Source of the DNA: Rhodovulum sp.
Lineage (GTDB): Bacteria; Pseudomonadota; Alphaproteobacteria; Rhodobacterales; Rhodobacteraceae
Assembly (NCBI GenBank): GCA_020637615.1
Contig: JACKKC010000019.1
Location: forward strand, 1 to 51,679
Direction of reading: 5' to 3'
DNA: 51,679 bases
In this document: positions 25,064 to 33,448 of the stretch, piece by piece
Layout: every line of letters starts with the position of its first letter
How positions within the stretch are numbered: the first letter of the stretch is position 1
Notes under the pieces: generated by a model
Seen by the model: only the letters and a program-made list of their open reading frames with translations
Told to the model about the DNA's origin: nothing
The model's database searches: none
Position numbers and translations under genes: made by a program

Positions 25064-25093
25064 TCAATACGCACGAACCGGCCATCTGGATCA
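25064..25093 (-). promoter_or_regulatory. Candidate RpoE (ECF) promoter of rpoH
   Basis: On the minus strand TGATCC (25093-25088), an 18-nt spacer and TATTGA (25069-25064) lie about 60 nt before the rpoH start. TGATCC is the -35 element of RpoE-dependent promoters in Rhodobacter sphaeroides as I recall it, and rpoHII is an RpoE target there. The -10 match is only partial. Confidence 0.45.
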
Positions 25094-25229
25094 TTCCGGG
25101 CCGAAGAAAACGGATTGTTTCCATTTTGGCGCCGGGGGCGGGCGGCGGGCCTGGGCGTCGCCGGGGGCTTGCGCCCGCCGCCCGCATCCGTCACCGACAG
25201 GACGAGCGGAGCCTTGGAGGAGAGTCCCG

Positions 25230-25925
25230 ATGACCTACGAGCTGGCGATCGGCGACCGCAGCTATTCGAGCTGGTCCCTGCGCGGCTGGCTGATGTTCGC
25301 CCGGTTCTCGATCACGGTGACGCCGGTCCAGGCGGCGATGTACACGCCCGAGTTCCGGGCCATGCTCGCGGGCTTCGGGGCGGCGCGGCTGGTTCCCGCC
25401 CTGAGATTCGGCGAGGGCGGCGAGGCGGTGCTGGTCTGGGACAGCCTGGCGATGGCCGAGACCCTCGCCGAGCGCCATCCGGATCGCGCGCTGTGGCCCT
25501 CGGCGCCGCGGCACCGGGGGCTCGCCCGCACGCTCGTCGGCGAGATGCATTCCGGCTTCACCGCCCTTCGCACCGCCTGCCCGATGAACCTGCGCCGCAG
25601 CTATGTCGGATTCGCCGCCTCCGAGGCCGTGCGCGCCGATCTCGCGCGCATCGAGGAGCTCTGGGCCTTCGCGCGGCGCGCCTCCGGCGCCGAGGGCCCC
25701 TGGCTCTTCGGCGACTACAGCCTCGCCGATGTCTTCTTCGCGCCTGTGGCCACCCGCATCGCCACCTACGGGCTCCCGGTCGGCGAGGCCGCGGGCGCCT
25801 ATGTCGCGGCGCATCTGGCGGATCCGGCCTTCCTGGAATGGCGCCGGGCGGGGCTGGCGGAGCGGACGATCCAGCCGGGTTACGACCTCGACCTGCCCGC
25901 GCGGCCCTGGCCCGGTCCCGCCTGA
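25230..25925 (+). CDS. Glutathione S-transferase family protein
   Basis: Cytosolic GST-like protein, 231 aa. The N-terminal thioredoxin-like domain starts ELAIGDRSYSSWSLRGWLMF, where the Ser run is the probable glutathione-activating site. VWDSLAMAETLAERHP matches the E/D-S substrate-binding motif. The C-terminal helical domain includes PWLFGDYSLADVFFAPV with the N-capping Asp. GGAGG lies nine bases before the ATG. It is divergent from rpoH across 228 bp and may share stress regulation, though no promoter for it is clear. Confidence 0.88.
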   Translation: MTYELAIGDRSYSSWSLRGWLMFARFSITVTPVQAAMYTPEFRAMLAGFGAARLVPALRFGEGGEAVLVWDSLAMAETLAERHPDRALWPSAPRHRGLARTLVGEMHSGFTALRTACPMNLRRSYVGFAASEAVRADLARIEELWAFARRASGAEGPWLFGDYSLADVFFAPVATRIATYGLPVGEAAGAYVAAHLADPAFLEWRRAGLAERTIQPGYDLDLPARPWPGPA

Positions 25926-25938
25926 GGGGAACCGCGCG

Positions 25939-25944
25939 TTAACC
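25939..25944 (+). promoter_or_regulatory. CtrA half-site upstream of comM
   Basis: TTAACC followed by AAAAC repeats the half-box context seen before the second 71-aa gene (TAACCAAAAC). The other half would be GGAA at 25928-25931, a poor match. It lies 53 nt before comM, which is CtrA-dependent in Rhodobacter capsulatus gene-transfer recipients. Confidence 0.3.
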
Positions 25945-25996
25945 AAAACGCAAGGCGCCTCGCGCAAGGCTCGCGCCGGTCGAACCGGGCAGGAAC

Positions 25997-27499
25997 ATGG
26001 TCGCGCGCGCCTATACGGTGGCATTTCAGGGTGTGGAGGCGCGCCTCGTCGAGGTGCAATGCGCCATCGCCGCCGGCCTGCCCGCCTTCAACCTCGTCGG
26101 CCTGCCGGACAAGGCGGTCTCGGAGGCCCGCGAAAGGGTGCGCGCGGCGATGACCGCGATGGGGCTCGCGCTTCCGGCCAAGCGCATCACCGTCAATCTC
26201 TCGCCGGCCGACCTGCCCAAGGAGGGCTCGCATTTCGACCTGCCCATCGCGCTGGCGGTGCTCGCGGCCATGGAGGTGGTGCCCGCCGACGCCGTTGCCG
26301 CGCAGGTGGCACTGGGCGAGCTTTCGCTCGATGGCTCGCTGGTGCCGGTGATCGGTGCGCTGCCGGCCGCGCTGGCGGCGGCGGAGGCCGATTGCGGGCT
26401 GATCTGCCCGGCGGCCTGCGGCGCCGAGGCCGCCTGGGTCGAGGCGGTGCAGGTGATCGCGCCCAAGACCCTGCTCGCCCTCGTCAACCATTTCAACGGC
26501 CGCGCCGTGCTCGCGCCCGCCCGGCCGGGGATCGTCGCGGACAGCGGCGCCGACAAGGATCTGCGGGACGTCCGCGGCCAGGAACGCGCCAAGCGCGCGC
26601 TCGAGATCGCCGCGGCCGGCCGGCATCACCTGCTGATGATCGGCCCGCCGGGCAGCGGCAAGTCGATGCTCGCCGCGCGGCTTCCCGGCATCCTGCCGCC
26701 GCTCGATCCCGGCGAGGCGCTGGAAACCTCGATGATCCATTCGCTGGCGGGCCTGCTCGACGAGGGCGGGATCAGCCGCAGGCGCCCCTTCCGCGCGCCG
26801 CATCACACCGCCTCGATGGCGGCGATCGTCGGCGGCGGCCGCAGCGCGAAGCCCGGCGAGATCAGCCTCGCGCATCACGGCGTGCTGTTTCTCGACGAAT
26901 TGCCCGAATTCCCGCGCGCGGTGCTCGAGACGCTCCGCCAGCCGATCGAGACCGGCGACGTGGTGGTGGCCCGCGCCAACGCCCATGTGCGCTATCCCTG
27001 CCGCTTCATGCTGGTGGCGGCGGCGAACCCCTGCCGCTGCGGGCATCTCGCGGATCCGGCGCGCGCCTGCGCCCGCGTTCCCGATTGCGGCGCGGATTAT
27101 CTCGGGCGGATCTCCGGGCCGCTGATGGACCGCTTCGACCTGCGCATCGACGTGCCGCCGGTGGCGCTGACCGACCTGGCTTCGGTCACGCCGGGCGAGG
27201 CGAGCGCGGTCGTGGCGGCGCGCGTGGCGCAGGCCCGCGCGATCCAGCGCGACCGCTTCGCCGAGTTTGCGGATGTGGCGCTCAACGCCGATGCCGAGGG
27301 CGACCTGCTCCAGGACATTGCGGCGCCGAGTTCCGCCGCTTCCGCCCTGCTCGCCGACATCGCCCGGAAGTTCCGCCTGAGCGCGCGGGCCTACCATCGC
27401 GTCCTGCGCGTCGCCCGCACCATCGCCGATCTGGAAGCCTCGGAGCCGGTGGAGAAACGCCACATCGCCGAGGCCGCGGGCTATCGCCTCGCGCTCTGA
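25997..27499 (+). CDS. comM: ComM/YifB family AAA ATPase
   Basis: Hexameric AAA+ helicase that promotes branch migration of incoming DNA during natural transformation or gene transfer; 500 aa. It has the N-terminal Lon-like domain (FNLVGLPDKAVSEARERVRA), Walker A GPPGSGKSM near residue 216, Walker B VLFLDELPEF and RAPHHTASMAAIVGGG. A zinc-like cluster NPCRCG plus two further Cys follows, then the Mg-chelatase C-domain. The ATG at 25997 has AGGA close before it. It is a single gene. The repeat-rich gap downstream contains a T-tailed hairpin at 27756-27778 that could terminate read-through. Confidence 0.94.
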   Translation: MVARAYTVAFQGVEARLVEVQCAIAAGLPAFNLVGLPDKAVSEARERVRAAMTAMGLALPAKRITVNLSPADLPKEGSHFDLPIALAVLAAMEVVPADAVAAQVALGELSLDGSLVPVIGALPAALAAAEADCGLICPAACGAEAAWVEAVQVIAPKTLLALVNHFNGRAVLAPARPGIVADSGADKDLRDVRGQERAKRALEIAAAGRHHLLMIGPPGSGKSMLAARLPGILPPLDPGEALETSMIHSLAGLLDEGGISRRRPFRAPHHTASMAAIVGGGRSAKPGEISLAHHGVLFLDELPEFPRAVLETLRQPIETGDVVVARANAHVRYPCRFMLVAAANPCRCGHLADPARACARVPDCGADYLGRISGPLMDRFDLRIDVPPVALTDLASVTPGEASAVVAARVAQARAIQRDRFAEFADVALNADAEGDLLQDIAAPSSAASALLADIARKFRLSARAYHRVLRVARTIADLEASEPVEKRHIAEAAGYRLAL

Positions 27500-27513
27500 G
27501 ATCGAGCCTCTCT

Positions 27514-27780
27514 CCGGCGACCTACTTCCCAAGCGGGGCAGAGGTCCCCAGCCCGATCGACCCGTGGCGATCGGGCCGCGCCGGCCCTGCCGGGGGCCGG
27601 CGCGCTTTGCGCACCGTCCAGGGCCGACGCGTCCCGATCCTCAACCGACGGTGAAGCTGCACCCCCTCGCCCTGCGGCTCGCGCCTCCGGGCGACCGGAC
27701 CGGGCGACGCGCCACCGGCGCCTCGCCTTTTCGGCCCGGGGGGGAATGATGCGAGGGCCGCGCGGGGCGCGGCCTTTTCG
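27514..27780 (-). repeat. Dispersed repeat family A, copy 3
   Basis: Reverse-complement match to copies 1 and 2. The long stem has arms 27620-27639 and 27569-27588; one base differs from the other copies and creates a mismatch. The terminal hairpin GGCCGCG (27756-27762) with CGCGGCC (27768-27774) is followed on the plus strand by TTTT, so it can act as an intrinsic terminator for comM read-through. Confidence 0.85.
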
Positions 27781-27839
27781 CCATTCCCGAGGCCTCGCCT
27801 CAGGCCGAAACGGCCGCCGGCACGACACGAAACCCAGGT

Positions 27840-27941
27840 GGATCGATCGGCCGCGGTACGGCCCGAACCGGCAATTGCGAGGCATTGCCTCGCGCCGGTT
27901 CGTCGGCCGGAGCGCGCGGATTTGTCCTTGCCAAATCCGCG
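27840..27941 (+). repeat. Dispersed repeat family B, copy 1
   Basis: Matches 44669-44820 on the opposite strand. The nested core is CGAACCGGC (27864-27872), the palindrome GAGGCATTGCCTC (27879-27891) and GCCGGTTCG (27894-27902). It is followed by the 10-bp hairpin CGCGGATTTG (27915-27924) with CAAATCCGCG (27932-27941). Non-coding. Confidence 0.8.
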
Positions 27942-28028
27942 AGGGGAAGGCGCCGTCGCCATGGCAGATCGGCGCCGGTCGGAAGCGATCACCCGGCGGC
28001 CGGATGCCGCCGGTTCACCGGCCTCCGG

Positions 28029-28493
28029 TCAGGCCGCCTGCTCGGCCTTGCCGTCGGTGAGGATCGCGAAGATCGCCGACGGGTCGAAGGTCGAGCGCAG
28101 CTTGGCGCAGACGGCTTCGTTTCGCAGGGTGCGCGACACCCGCGCAAGCGCCTTGAGATGCTCCGCGCCGGCCGATTCCGGTGCGAAGAGCGCGAAGACC
28201 AGATCGACCGGCTGGCGGTCGATCGATTCGAAGTCCACCGGCTTCTCGAGCCGCGCGAAGAGGCCGATCACCCGATTGACCCCCTCGAAGCGGGCATGGG
28301 GGATCGCCACGCCTCGCCCGACCCCGGTCGGGCCGAGCCCTTCGCGCTCCATGAGGGACTTGTAGACCGTCTCGGCGGGCAGGCCGTAGACCGTTTCGGC
28401 CATTTCCGCGAGATCCTGCAGCAGACGCTTCTTGCTCGTGGCCTTCAGCGGCGCCCGAACGGCGTCCACGCCGATGATGTCCGACAGCTCCAT
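28029..28493 (-). CDS. ptsN: PTS IIA-like nitrogen regulatory protein PtsN
   Basis: EIIA-Ntr, a phosphotransfer regulator linking nitrogen and potassium status; 154 aa. The phosphorylatable His66 is in GVAIPHARFEGVN, with the family stretch VDLVFALFAPESAGAEHLKAL after it. It is last in the string lptB-rpoN-hpf-ptsN, the arrangement common in proteobacteria, 31 nt after hpf. The ATG at 28493 is preceded by a purine-rich AGGGAGTC site. Confidence 0.95.
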   Translation of the reverse strand: MELSDIIGVDAVRAPLKATSKKRLLQDLAEMAETVYGLPAETVYKSLMEREGLGPTGVGRGVAIPHARFEGVNRVIGLFARLEKPVDFESIDRQPVDLVFALFAPESAGAEHLKALARVSRTLRNEAVCAKLRSTFDPSAIFAILTDGKAEQAA

Positions 28494-28524
28494 GAAGGAG
28501 ACTCCCTTTCGCGATTTCCAGCCC

Positions 28525-29100
28525 TCAGCGATCGTTCCGGGGATCGATCCAGCCGATATTCCCGTCGTCGCGCATGTAGACGACGTTCACGCCGCCATGT
28601 TTTTCGTTGCGGAACACCAGCAGCTGCGCGCCGGCCAGTTCCATGTGCATCACCGCCTCGCCCACCGAGAGATGCGGCACCGAGGTCTCCATCTCGGCCA
28701 CGATCACCGGCTGCAGCGTGTCCGGCTCGTCCGCCTCGTCGTGATCCTGGCCGGCGAGGATGTAGGATTGCGCCCCGATGGAATCGATCGGGTTCTCGCG
28801 GTTCCGGTGATGGTCCTTCAGCCGCCGCTTGTAGCGGCGCAGCTGCTTGTCCATCCGGTCCACGGCGCCCTCGAAGGCGGCGTAGATGTCGTCGGCGCGG
28901 GATTTCGCCTGGACCGTGAGCCCGGTCGGCAGGTGCACCGACGCGTCGGAGCAGAATTCGTGCCGATCGCGCGAGAAGGTCACGACCGCCTCGACCGGAC
29001 GGTCGAAATACTTGCCGACCGCGTCCTGAAGACGATCCTCGACATGGCTGCGCAATGCGTCGCCGATGCCGATCTGTTTCCCGCTGACCTGAATGCGCAT
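28525..29100 (-). CDS. hpf: Ribosome hibernation promoting factor (long form)
   Basis: Long-form HPF that dimerises 70S ribosomes into inactive 100S particles; 191 aa. The N-terminal S30AE domain starts MRIQVSGKQIGIGDALRSHV. The C-terminal domain (about 130-191), which mediates dimerisation, includes MHMELAGAQLLVFRNEKHGG. The two are joined by a flexible acidic linker. The ATG at 29100 is chosen because AGGGGC lies just upstream and the extension to 29178 is not homologous in character. It follows rpoN by 114 nt, leaving room for its own promoter. Confidence 0.93.
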   Translation of the reverse strand: MRIQVSGKQIGIGDALRSHVEDRLQDAVGKYFDRPVEAVVTFSRDRHEFCSDASVHLPTGLTVQAKSRADDIYAAFEGAVDRMDKQLRRYKRRLKDHHRNRENPIDSIGAQSYILAGQDHDEADEPDTLQPVIVAEMETSVPHLSVGEAVMHMELAGAQLLVFRNEKHGGVNVVYMRDDGNIGWIDPRNDR

Positions 29101-29214
29101 GTCGTGCCCCTGTGTTGTCGCATTGGGACAGATCCGCCCGCGGGCGGACCCTATGGACGCGCCCCGCTTCGATGTCAACGCCGCGGCTGGCGAGACTTCC
29201 TAGCGCGGAACCGT

Positions 29215-30537
29215 TTAGATTCCGCCAAGAGAAGCCTGCCGGCGCCGACGTTGCACGGAGGAGGGTATGCCCATCCCTTCACGGTATTTCGCAACGGTGC
29301 GCCGCGCAATATCAATCCCCTCGCCATTCAGAATGGCCACGATCCGGTCGTCCGACACGGTGCGGATCCTGTCCTCGGCGACGATGATCTGGCGGATGCG
29401 GTTCTGCACCGCGGCCGCGGCGAAGGCGTCGCCGCCCGAGAGCGAATGCAAGGCGGCGCCGAAGAAATAGCGCAGCTCGAAGCTGCCCTGGCTGCAGGAG
29501 AGGAACTTGCCGGCGGTGACCCGGCTCACCGTCGATTCGTGGAGCCTGACCCTTTCGGCCACGCCGCGCTGGGTCAGCGGGCGCAGCTGCTCGACCCCGC
29601 CGTCGAAGAAGCGCTCCTGGTGGCGGACGATCTCGGTCGCGACCTTCAGGATGGTGCGCGCCCGCTGCTCGAGGCTGCGCACGAGCCAGCTGGCGCTCGT
29701 CCGGCATTCGGCGACGAAGGCCCGCGCCTCGGCGTTTCGTCCGGCGAGGCCGGCCGCATAGACGTTGTTGACCAGCACGCGGGGCAGGGTCTCGGTGTTC
29801 AGCTCGACCGCCAGCCCGCCCGATCCCGTGCGGTGCACGAAGACGTCCGGCACCGCGATCTGCGCCGGCGCGACCTGGAAGCGCGCCCCGGGCCGCGGGT
29901 CGAGCTCGCGCAATTCGGCGAGCATGTCCGCGAGATCGGCGGCATCGACCCCGCAGAGGGATTCGAGCTGCGCCATCCGGCCGGCGGCCGCGAGCTTGAG
30001 ATTGGCCAGGAGCGCCTGCATCGCCGGGTCCAGCCGGTCGCGCTCGCGCAGCTGCAGCGCGAGGCATTCCTGCAGGCTGCGCGCGCCGACCCCGGTCGGC
30101 TCGCAGGCCTGGACGGCCGCGAGCGCCCGGACCGCGTCCCGGGACGACAGGCGGTGCCGCTGCGCGACCTCCTCGAGCGGCACGCGCAGATAGCCGTCAT
30201 CCTCGAGCTCGTCGGCGATCAGCGCCGCCATGTCCGCGAGTTCCGGCGACAGGCGCATGGCGCCGATCTGGGCGTGCAGATGCTGCCAGAGCGAGATGTC
30301 CTCGGCCACCGAGAGGAGCGCGTCGGTATCGCCGCCGCCGGCGGCGCCGCGCCGGATCGGGATGGCCGCCGGCGGCCGCTGCTCGATCTCGAGCAGCGGA
30401 TTGCGCTCGGCCTGCGCCGCGACGAATTCGGACAGCTCCAGATTGGACATCGCCAGCAGCTTGACCGCCTGCTGCATCTGCGGCGTCATCACCAGCGACT
30501 GGCTCTGCCGGATCTCCAGCCGCGGCGTGAGCGCCAT
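29215..30537 (-). CDS. rpoN: RNA polymerase sigma-54 factor
   Basis: Alternative sigma factor for -24/-12 promoters requiring enhancer-binding ATPases; 440 aa. The N-terminal activator region begins LTPRLEIRQSQSLVMTPQMQ. The core-binding region follows, and the DNA-binding RpoN box ARRTVAKYRE lies 20 residues before the end. The start at 30537 is preferred over ATG 30546 because GGAGG abuts the earlier codon but lies nine bases from the later one. Position after lptB and before hpf/ptsN is the standard synteny. Confidence 0.95.
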   Translation of the reverse strand: MALTPRLEIRQSQSLVMTPQMQQAVKLLAMSNLELSEFVAAQAERNPLLEIEQRPPAAIPIRRGAAGGGDTDALLSVAEDISLWQHLHAQIGAMRLSPELADMAALIADELEDDGYLRVPLEEVAQRHRLSSRDAVRALAAVQACEPTGVGARSLQECLALQLRERDRLDPAMQALLANLKLAAAGRMAQLESLCGVDAADLADMLAELRELDPRPGARFQVAPAQIAVPDVFVHRTGSGGLAVELNTETLPRVLVNNVYAAGLAGRNAEARAFVAECRTSASWLVRSLEQRARTILKVATEIVRHQERFFDGGVEQLRPLTQRGVAERVRLHESTVSRVTAGKFLSCSQGSFELRYFFGAALHSLSGGDAFAAAAVQNRIRQIIVAEDRIRTVSDDRIVAILNGEGIDIARRTVAKYREGMGIPSSVQRRRRQASLGGI

Positions 30538-30564
30538 CAGCGGCATCCTCCGCCCGGCCCCGCG

Positions 30565-31323
30565 TCAGATGCGGAAGCTGTCGCCCAGATAGACCCGTCG
30601 CACATTGTCGTCGCGAACGACCTCATCCGGCGTCCCGCTCATCAGCACCGCTCCCGCATGCAGGATATAGGCACGATCGACGATGTCCAAGGTTTCGCGC
30701 ACGTTGTGGTCGGTGATCAGCACGCCGATGCCCCGGTCCTTGAGATGGCTGACCAGCGCGCGGATGTCCGAGACCGCCAGCGGGTCCACGCCGGCGAAGG
30801 GCTCGTCGAGCAGGACGTATTTCGGCTGCGCGGCGAGGCAGCGCGCGATCTCGACGCGGCGGCGCTCGCCGCCCGAGAGCGTGATCGCCGGGGTGCGGCG
30901 TAGATGCGTGATGGAGAATTCGCCGAGCAGCTCGTCGAGCATCTCGTGGCGCTTCTCGAGATCGTCGATGGAAAGCTCGAGGATCGCCCGGATGTTGTCG
31001 GCCACCGTCATGCCGCGGAAGACCGAGGCCTCCTGCGGCAGATAGCCGATGCCGAGCTTGGCGCGGCGGTACATCGGCAGCCAGGTCACGTCCTCGCCAT
31101 CGACGGTGATCGTGCCCGCGTCCGGCGGCACCAGGCCGGCGATGGCGTAGAAGCAGGTGGTCTTGCCGGCGCCGTTCGGGCCGAGCAGGGCGGCGACCTC
31201 GCTGCGGCGCAGGGTGAGCGAGACGTCGCGCAGGATCGGCCGCTTGCGGTAGCTCTTGGCGAGGTTGCGGACCTCCAGCCCGGAATCCCCCTCGGTCACG
31301 CGAAATTCGGGGCGCTCGCTCAT
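30565..31323 (-). CDS. lptB: LPS export ABC transporter ATPase LptB
   Basis: Cytoplasmic ATPase that drives lipopolysaccharide extraction with LptFG; 252 aa. Walker A GPNGAGKTT is at 48-56. The Q-loop LPQEASVF, the signature LSGGERRRVE and Walker B YVLLDEPFAGVDP follow, and the family-typical DRGIGVLITDHNVRETL. Its start overlaps the lptA stop (ATGA). lptF/lptG are not in this window. Confidence 0.96.
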   Translation of the reverse strand: MSERPEFRVTEGDSGLEVRNLAKSYRKRPILRDVSLTLRRSEVAALLGPNGAGKTTCFYAIAGLVPPDAGTITVDGEDVTWLPMYRRAKLGIGYLPQEASVFRGMTVADNIRAILELSIDDLEKRHEMLDELLGEFSITHLRRTPAITLSGGERRRVEIARCLAAQPKYVLLDEPFAGVDPLAVSDIRALVSHLKDRGIGVLITDHNVRETLDIVDRAYILHAGAVLMSGTPDEVVRDDNVRRVYLGDSFRI

Positions 31324-31823
31324 TGGCCCGCGCCGGCGCTCGGCACGAAGATCGTGCGCACCCGGCCCTCGAGCGCGCCCGTTCCGGCGTTGAGGTCGAT
31401 GCGCAGCCGCTCGCTCGAGAGCGCGTTGGCGCCCTGGGTCAGCAGCACGTCGCCGTCCATCTCGATGATGCCGGTGGCGACCTCGTAGGTCGCATGGGCG
31501 GATTCCGCGGCTTCCGCCCCGTTCGACAGGGTGACGTTGCCGTCGGCCTGCATCCGCTGGATGGCGCCGGTGTCCGACCCCGGCTCGCCGGCATAGAAGA
31601 CCTCCATGCGGTCCGCCGCCATCCGCAGCGTGCCCTGGCCGACCTTGACCGTCCCGGTGAAGAGCGCGGTTCCCGCCGCCTGATCGAGCTCCAGGCTGTC
31701 GGCGGTGATCTCGACGGGGAGCGTCGCATCGTGGCTGAGGCCGCCGAAAGGCACCTCGGTGCCCTGCGCGAGGGCCGGACCGGTCGCGGGCAGAAGGGCG
31801 GCGAGGATGAGCAGGCGGATCAT
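31320..31823 (-). CDS. lptA: LPS periplasmic transport protein LptA
   Basis: Periplasmic bridge protein carrying LPS between inner and outer membranes; 167 aa with a signal peptide (1-19, GPALAQ). The OstA-like domain has LPVEITADSLELDQAAGTAL and ANALSSERLRIDLNAGTG. ATG 31823 is chosen since the upstream in-frame extension overlaps lptC in another frame. It sits 10 nt after lptC and overlaps lptB by four bases. Confidence 0.92.
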   Translation of the reverse strand: MIRLLILAALLPATGPALAQGTEVPFGGLSHDATLPVEITADSLELDQAAGTALFTGTVKVGQGTLRMAADRMEVFYAGEPGSDTGAIQRMQADGNVTLSNGAEAAESAHATYEVATGIIEMDGDVLLTQGANALSSERLRIDLNAGTGALEGRVRTIFVPSAGAGQ

Positions 31824-31833
31824 TCGGGTGGTC

Positions 31834-32451
31834 TCAGTGGGCACTTGCGCGCGGATCGTATACCAGTCGCACGCCATCTCCGAAGGAAAACCTTCGCGCC
31901 TGGCCGTCGCCCTCGGAAGGCACGATCGACAGGGTGCGGGAGTCGATCCGGCCCATCGGCCCCTCGGTCTCGACGGTGTCGCCGGCGACAAGCGTGCCGT
32001 CGCGCAGGTCCAGCGTGACGGTATCGGCCGCCATGCGGTAGCCGTCGGAGGTCTCGATCCGGACGTCGCCCGAAAGCCCCAGCCTTTGCGCCGGGATGTC
32101 GAGATCGCCGCCGTCGGCCTGCACCGCCACCGACAGGCCGCCGGTGAAGTCGATGGTGCCGGCGAGGGTCGTGATGGCGGCGCGGGTGGGCGGCGCGGCG
32201 TCGGGGACCACCTGCCGGGCGGTGAAGCGGAAGCGGTCCTCGTCGCGGGTGGTCCCCGAGAAGATCGCGTCGCTGATCCGCTGCCCGGTGCCCAGCGCCG
32301 CGATGTCGCCCTTGGTGAAGACGAGATCGCCGCCGAGACGCTCGTCGGTCTGGATCAGGAAGAGGGCCGAGAGGAGCCCCAGCGCCACCAGGGGCAGCGA
32401 GACCTTGAGGATTGCGACGACCCGCGAATAGAGCCCCGGCCCGACCGGCAT
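31834..32451 (-). CDS. lptC: LPS export protein LptC
   Basis: Inner-membrane-anchored component that receives LPS from LptBFG and passes it to LptA; 205 aa. One N-terminal membrane segment (about 10-33, VVAILKVSLPLVALGLLSAL) is followed by a periplasmic beta-jellyroll of the LptC/YrbK type. Sequence conservation in this family is low, so context counts: it lies between kdsD and lptA with gaps of 4 and 10 nt. Confidence 0.88.
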   Translation of the reverse strand: MPVGPGLYSRVVAILKVSLPLVALGLLSALFLIQTDERLGGDLVFTKGDIAALGTGQRISDAIFSGTTRDEDRFRFTARQVVPDAAPPTRAAITTLAGTIDFTGGLSVAVQADGGDLDIPAQRLGLSGDVRIETSDGYRMAADTVTLDLRDGTLVAGDTVETEGPMGRIDSRTLSIVPSEGDGQARRFSFGDGVRLVYDPRASAH

Positions 32452-32455
32452 CGCC

Positions 32456-33442
32456 TCAGACCACGCCGGCCCGGAGGCAGTCGTGCACGTGCAGGATGCC
32501 CGCCGGGCGTTCCGGCGCCTCCGGCGTGGTCGCGAAGAGCGAGGTGATCTTGCGGGCGTTCATGATCCCCAGCGCCTCGGAGGCGAGCGCGGTGGTGCGG
32601 ATCGTGCGCGGCTGGTGCGTCATGACATCGGCCACCCGCTTGCCGAGCAGGCCGTCCATGTTGCGCCGGAGGTCGCCGTCCGTGACGATGCCCACCAGCG
32701 CGCCGGCGGCATCCACCACGCCCACGACACCGAAGCCGCGGCGGCTCATCTCGAGCAGCGCCTCGGTCATCGGGGTCTCCGGCGCGACGAGGGGCACCTC
32801 CGGGCCGGCATGCATCAGATGCTCCACGGTGGCGAGCCGCGCCCCGAGCCTGCCCCCGGGATGCAGCCCGCGGAAATCCTCGGGCGTGAAGGCGCGGTGC
32901 TCCATGAGCGCGACCGCCAGCGCATCGCCCAGCGCCAGCGCCATGGTGGTCGAGGTCGTCGGCGCGAGGCCGACCGGGCAGGCCTCGGTCGCCGGCGGCA
33001 GCACCAGCCCGATGTCCGATTGCCGGATCAGCGTGCTGTCGGCGCGGCCGGCGAGGCCGATGAGCGGAATGCCGAACCGCCGCGCATAGGCGATGAGGTC
33101 GGCGAGCTCGGCCGTCTCGCCGGAATTCGACAGGAGCAGCACCACGTCGTCGCGGGTGATCATCCCGAGGTCGCCGTGGCTGGCCTCGGCGGGATGCACG
33201 AAGAGCGCCGGCGTGCCGGTCGAGGCCAGGGTCGCGGCGATCTTGCGCGCCACATGCCCCGACTTGCCGATGCCCGAGACGATCACGCGGCCCTTGGCAT
33301 CGAGCATGCGCGTCACGGCCCGGGCGAAGCTCTCGTCCAGCGCGCCGCCGAGGCTGGCGAGCGCCTCGGCCTCGATGGCGATCACCCGCCGGCCGGTGGC
33401 GACCAGCTGCAGGGGATCGGGCGGCGCGGGCGTGGTCTGCAT
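32456..33442 (-). CDS. kdsD: Arabinose-5-phosphate isomerase (KdsD/KpsF family)
   Basis: Converts ribulose 5-phosphate to arabinose 5-phosphate, the precursor of the Kdo sugar of LPS; 328 aa. The N-terminal SIS sugar-isomerase domain (about 40-180) contains SGIGKSGHVARKIAATLAST and HPAEASHGDLGMI. Two CBS domains fill the C-terminal part. Location immediately before lptC fits LPS biogenesis. Spacing of 6 nt to rnd and 4 nt to lptC indicates an operon. Confidence 0.94.
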   Translation of the reverse strand: MQTTPAPPDPLQLVATGRRVIAIEAEALASLGGALDESFARAVTRMLDAKGRVIVSGIGKSGHVARKIAATLASTGTPALFVHPAEASHGDLGMITRDDVVLLLSNSGETAELADLIAYARRFGIPLIGLAGRADSTLIRQSDIGLVLPPATEACPVGLAPTTSTTMALALGDALAVALMEHRAFTPEDFRGLHPGGRLGARLATVEHLMHAGPEVPLVAPETPMTEALLEMSRRGFGVVGVVDAAGALVGIVTDGDLRRNMDGLLGKRVADVMTHQPRTIRTTALASEALGIMNARKITSLFATTPEAPERPAGILHVHDCLRAGVV

Positions 33443-33448
33443 GGGGGA

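Larger units (their letters stand above)
27500..28028. other. Intergenic region holding repeats A3 and B1
   Basis: No gene is supported in this 529-bp gap. It contains family A copy 3 (minus) and family B copy 1 (plus), separated by about 60 bp, then a short GC-rich tail up to the ptsN stop. comM (plus) and ptsN (minus) converge on it. Confidence 0.6.
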
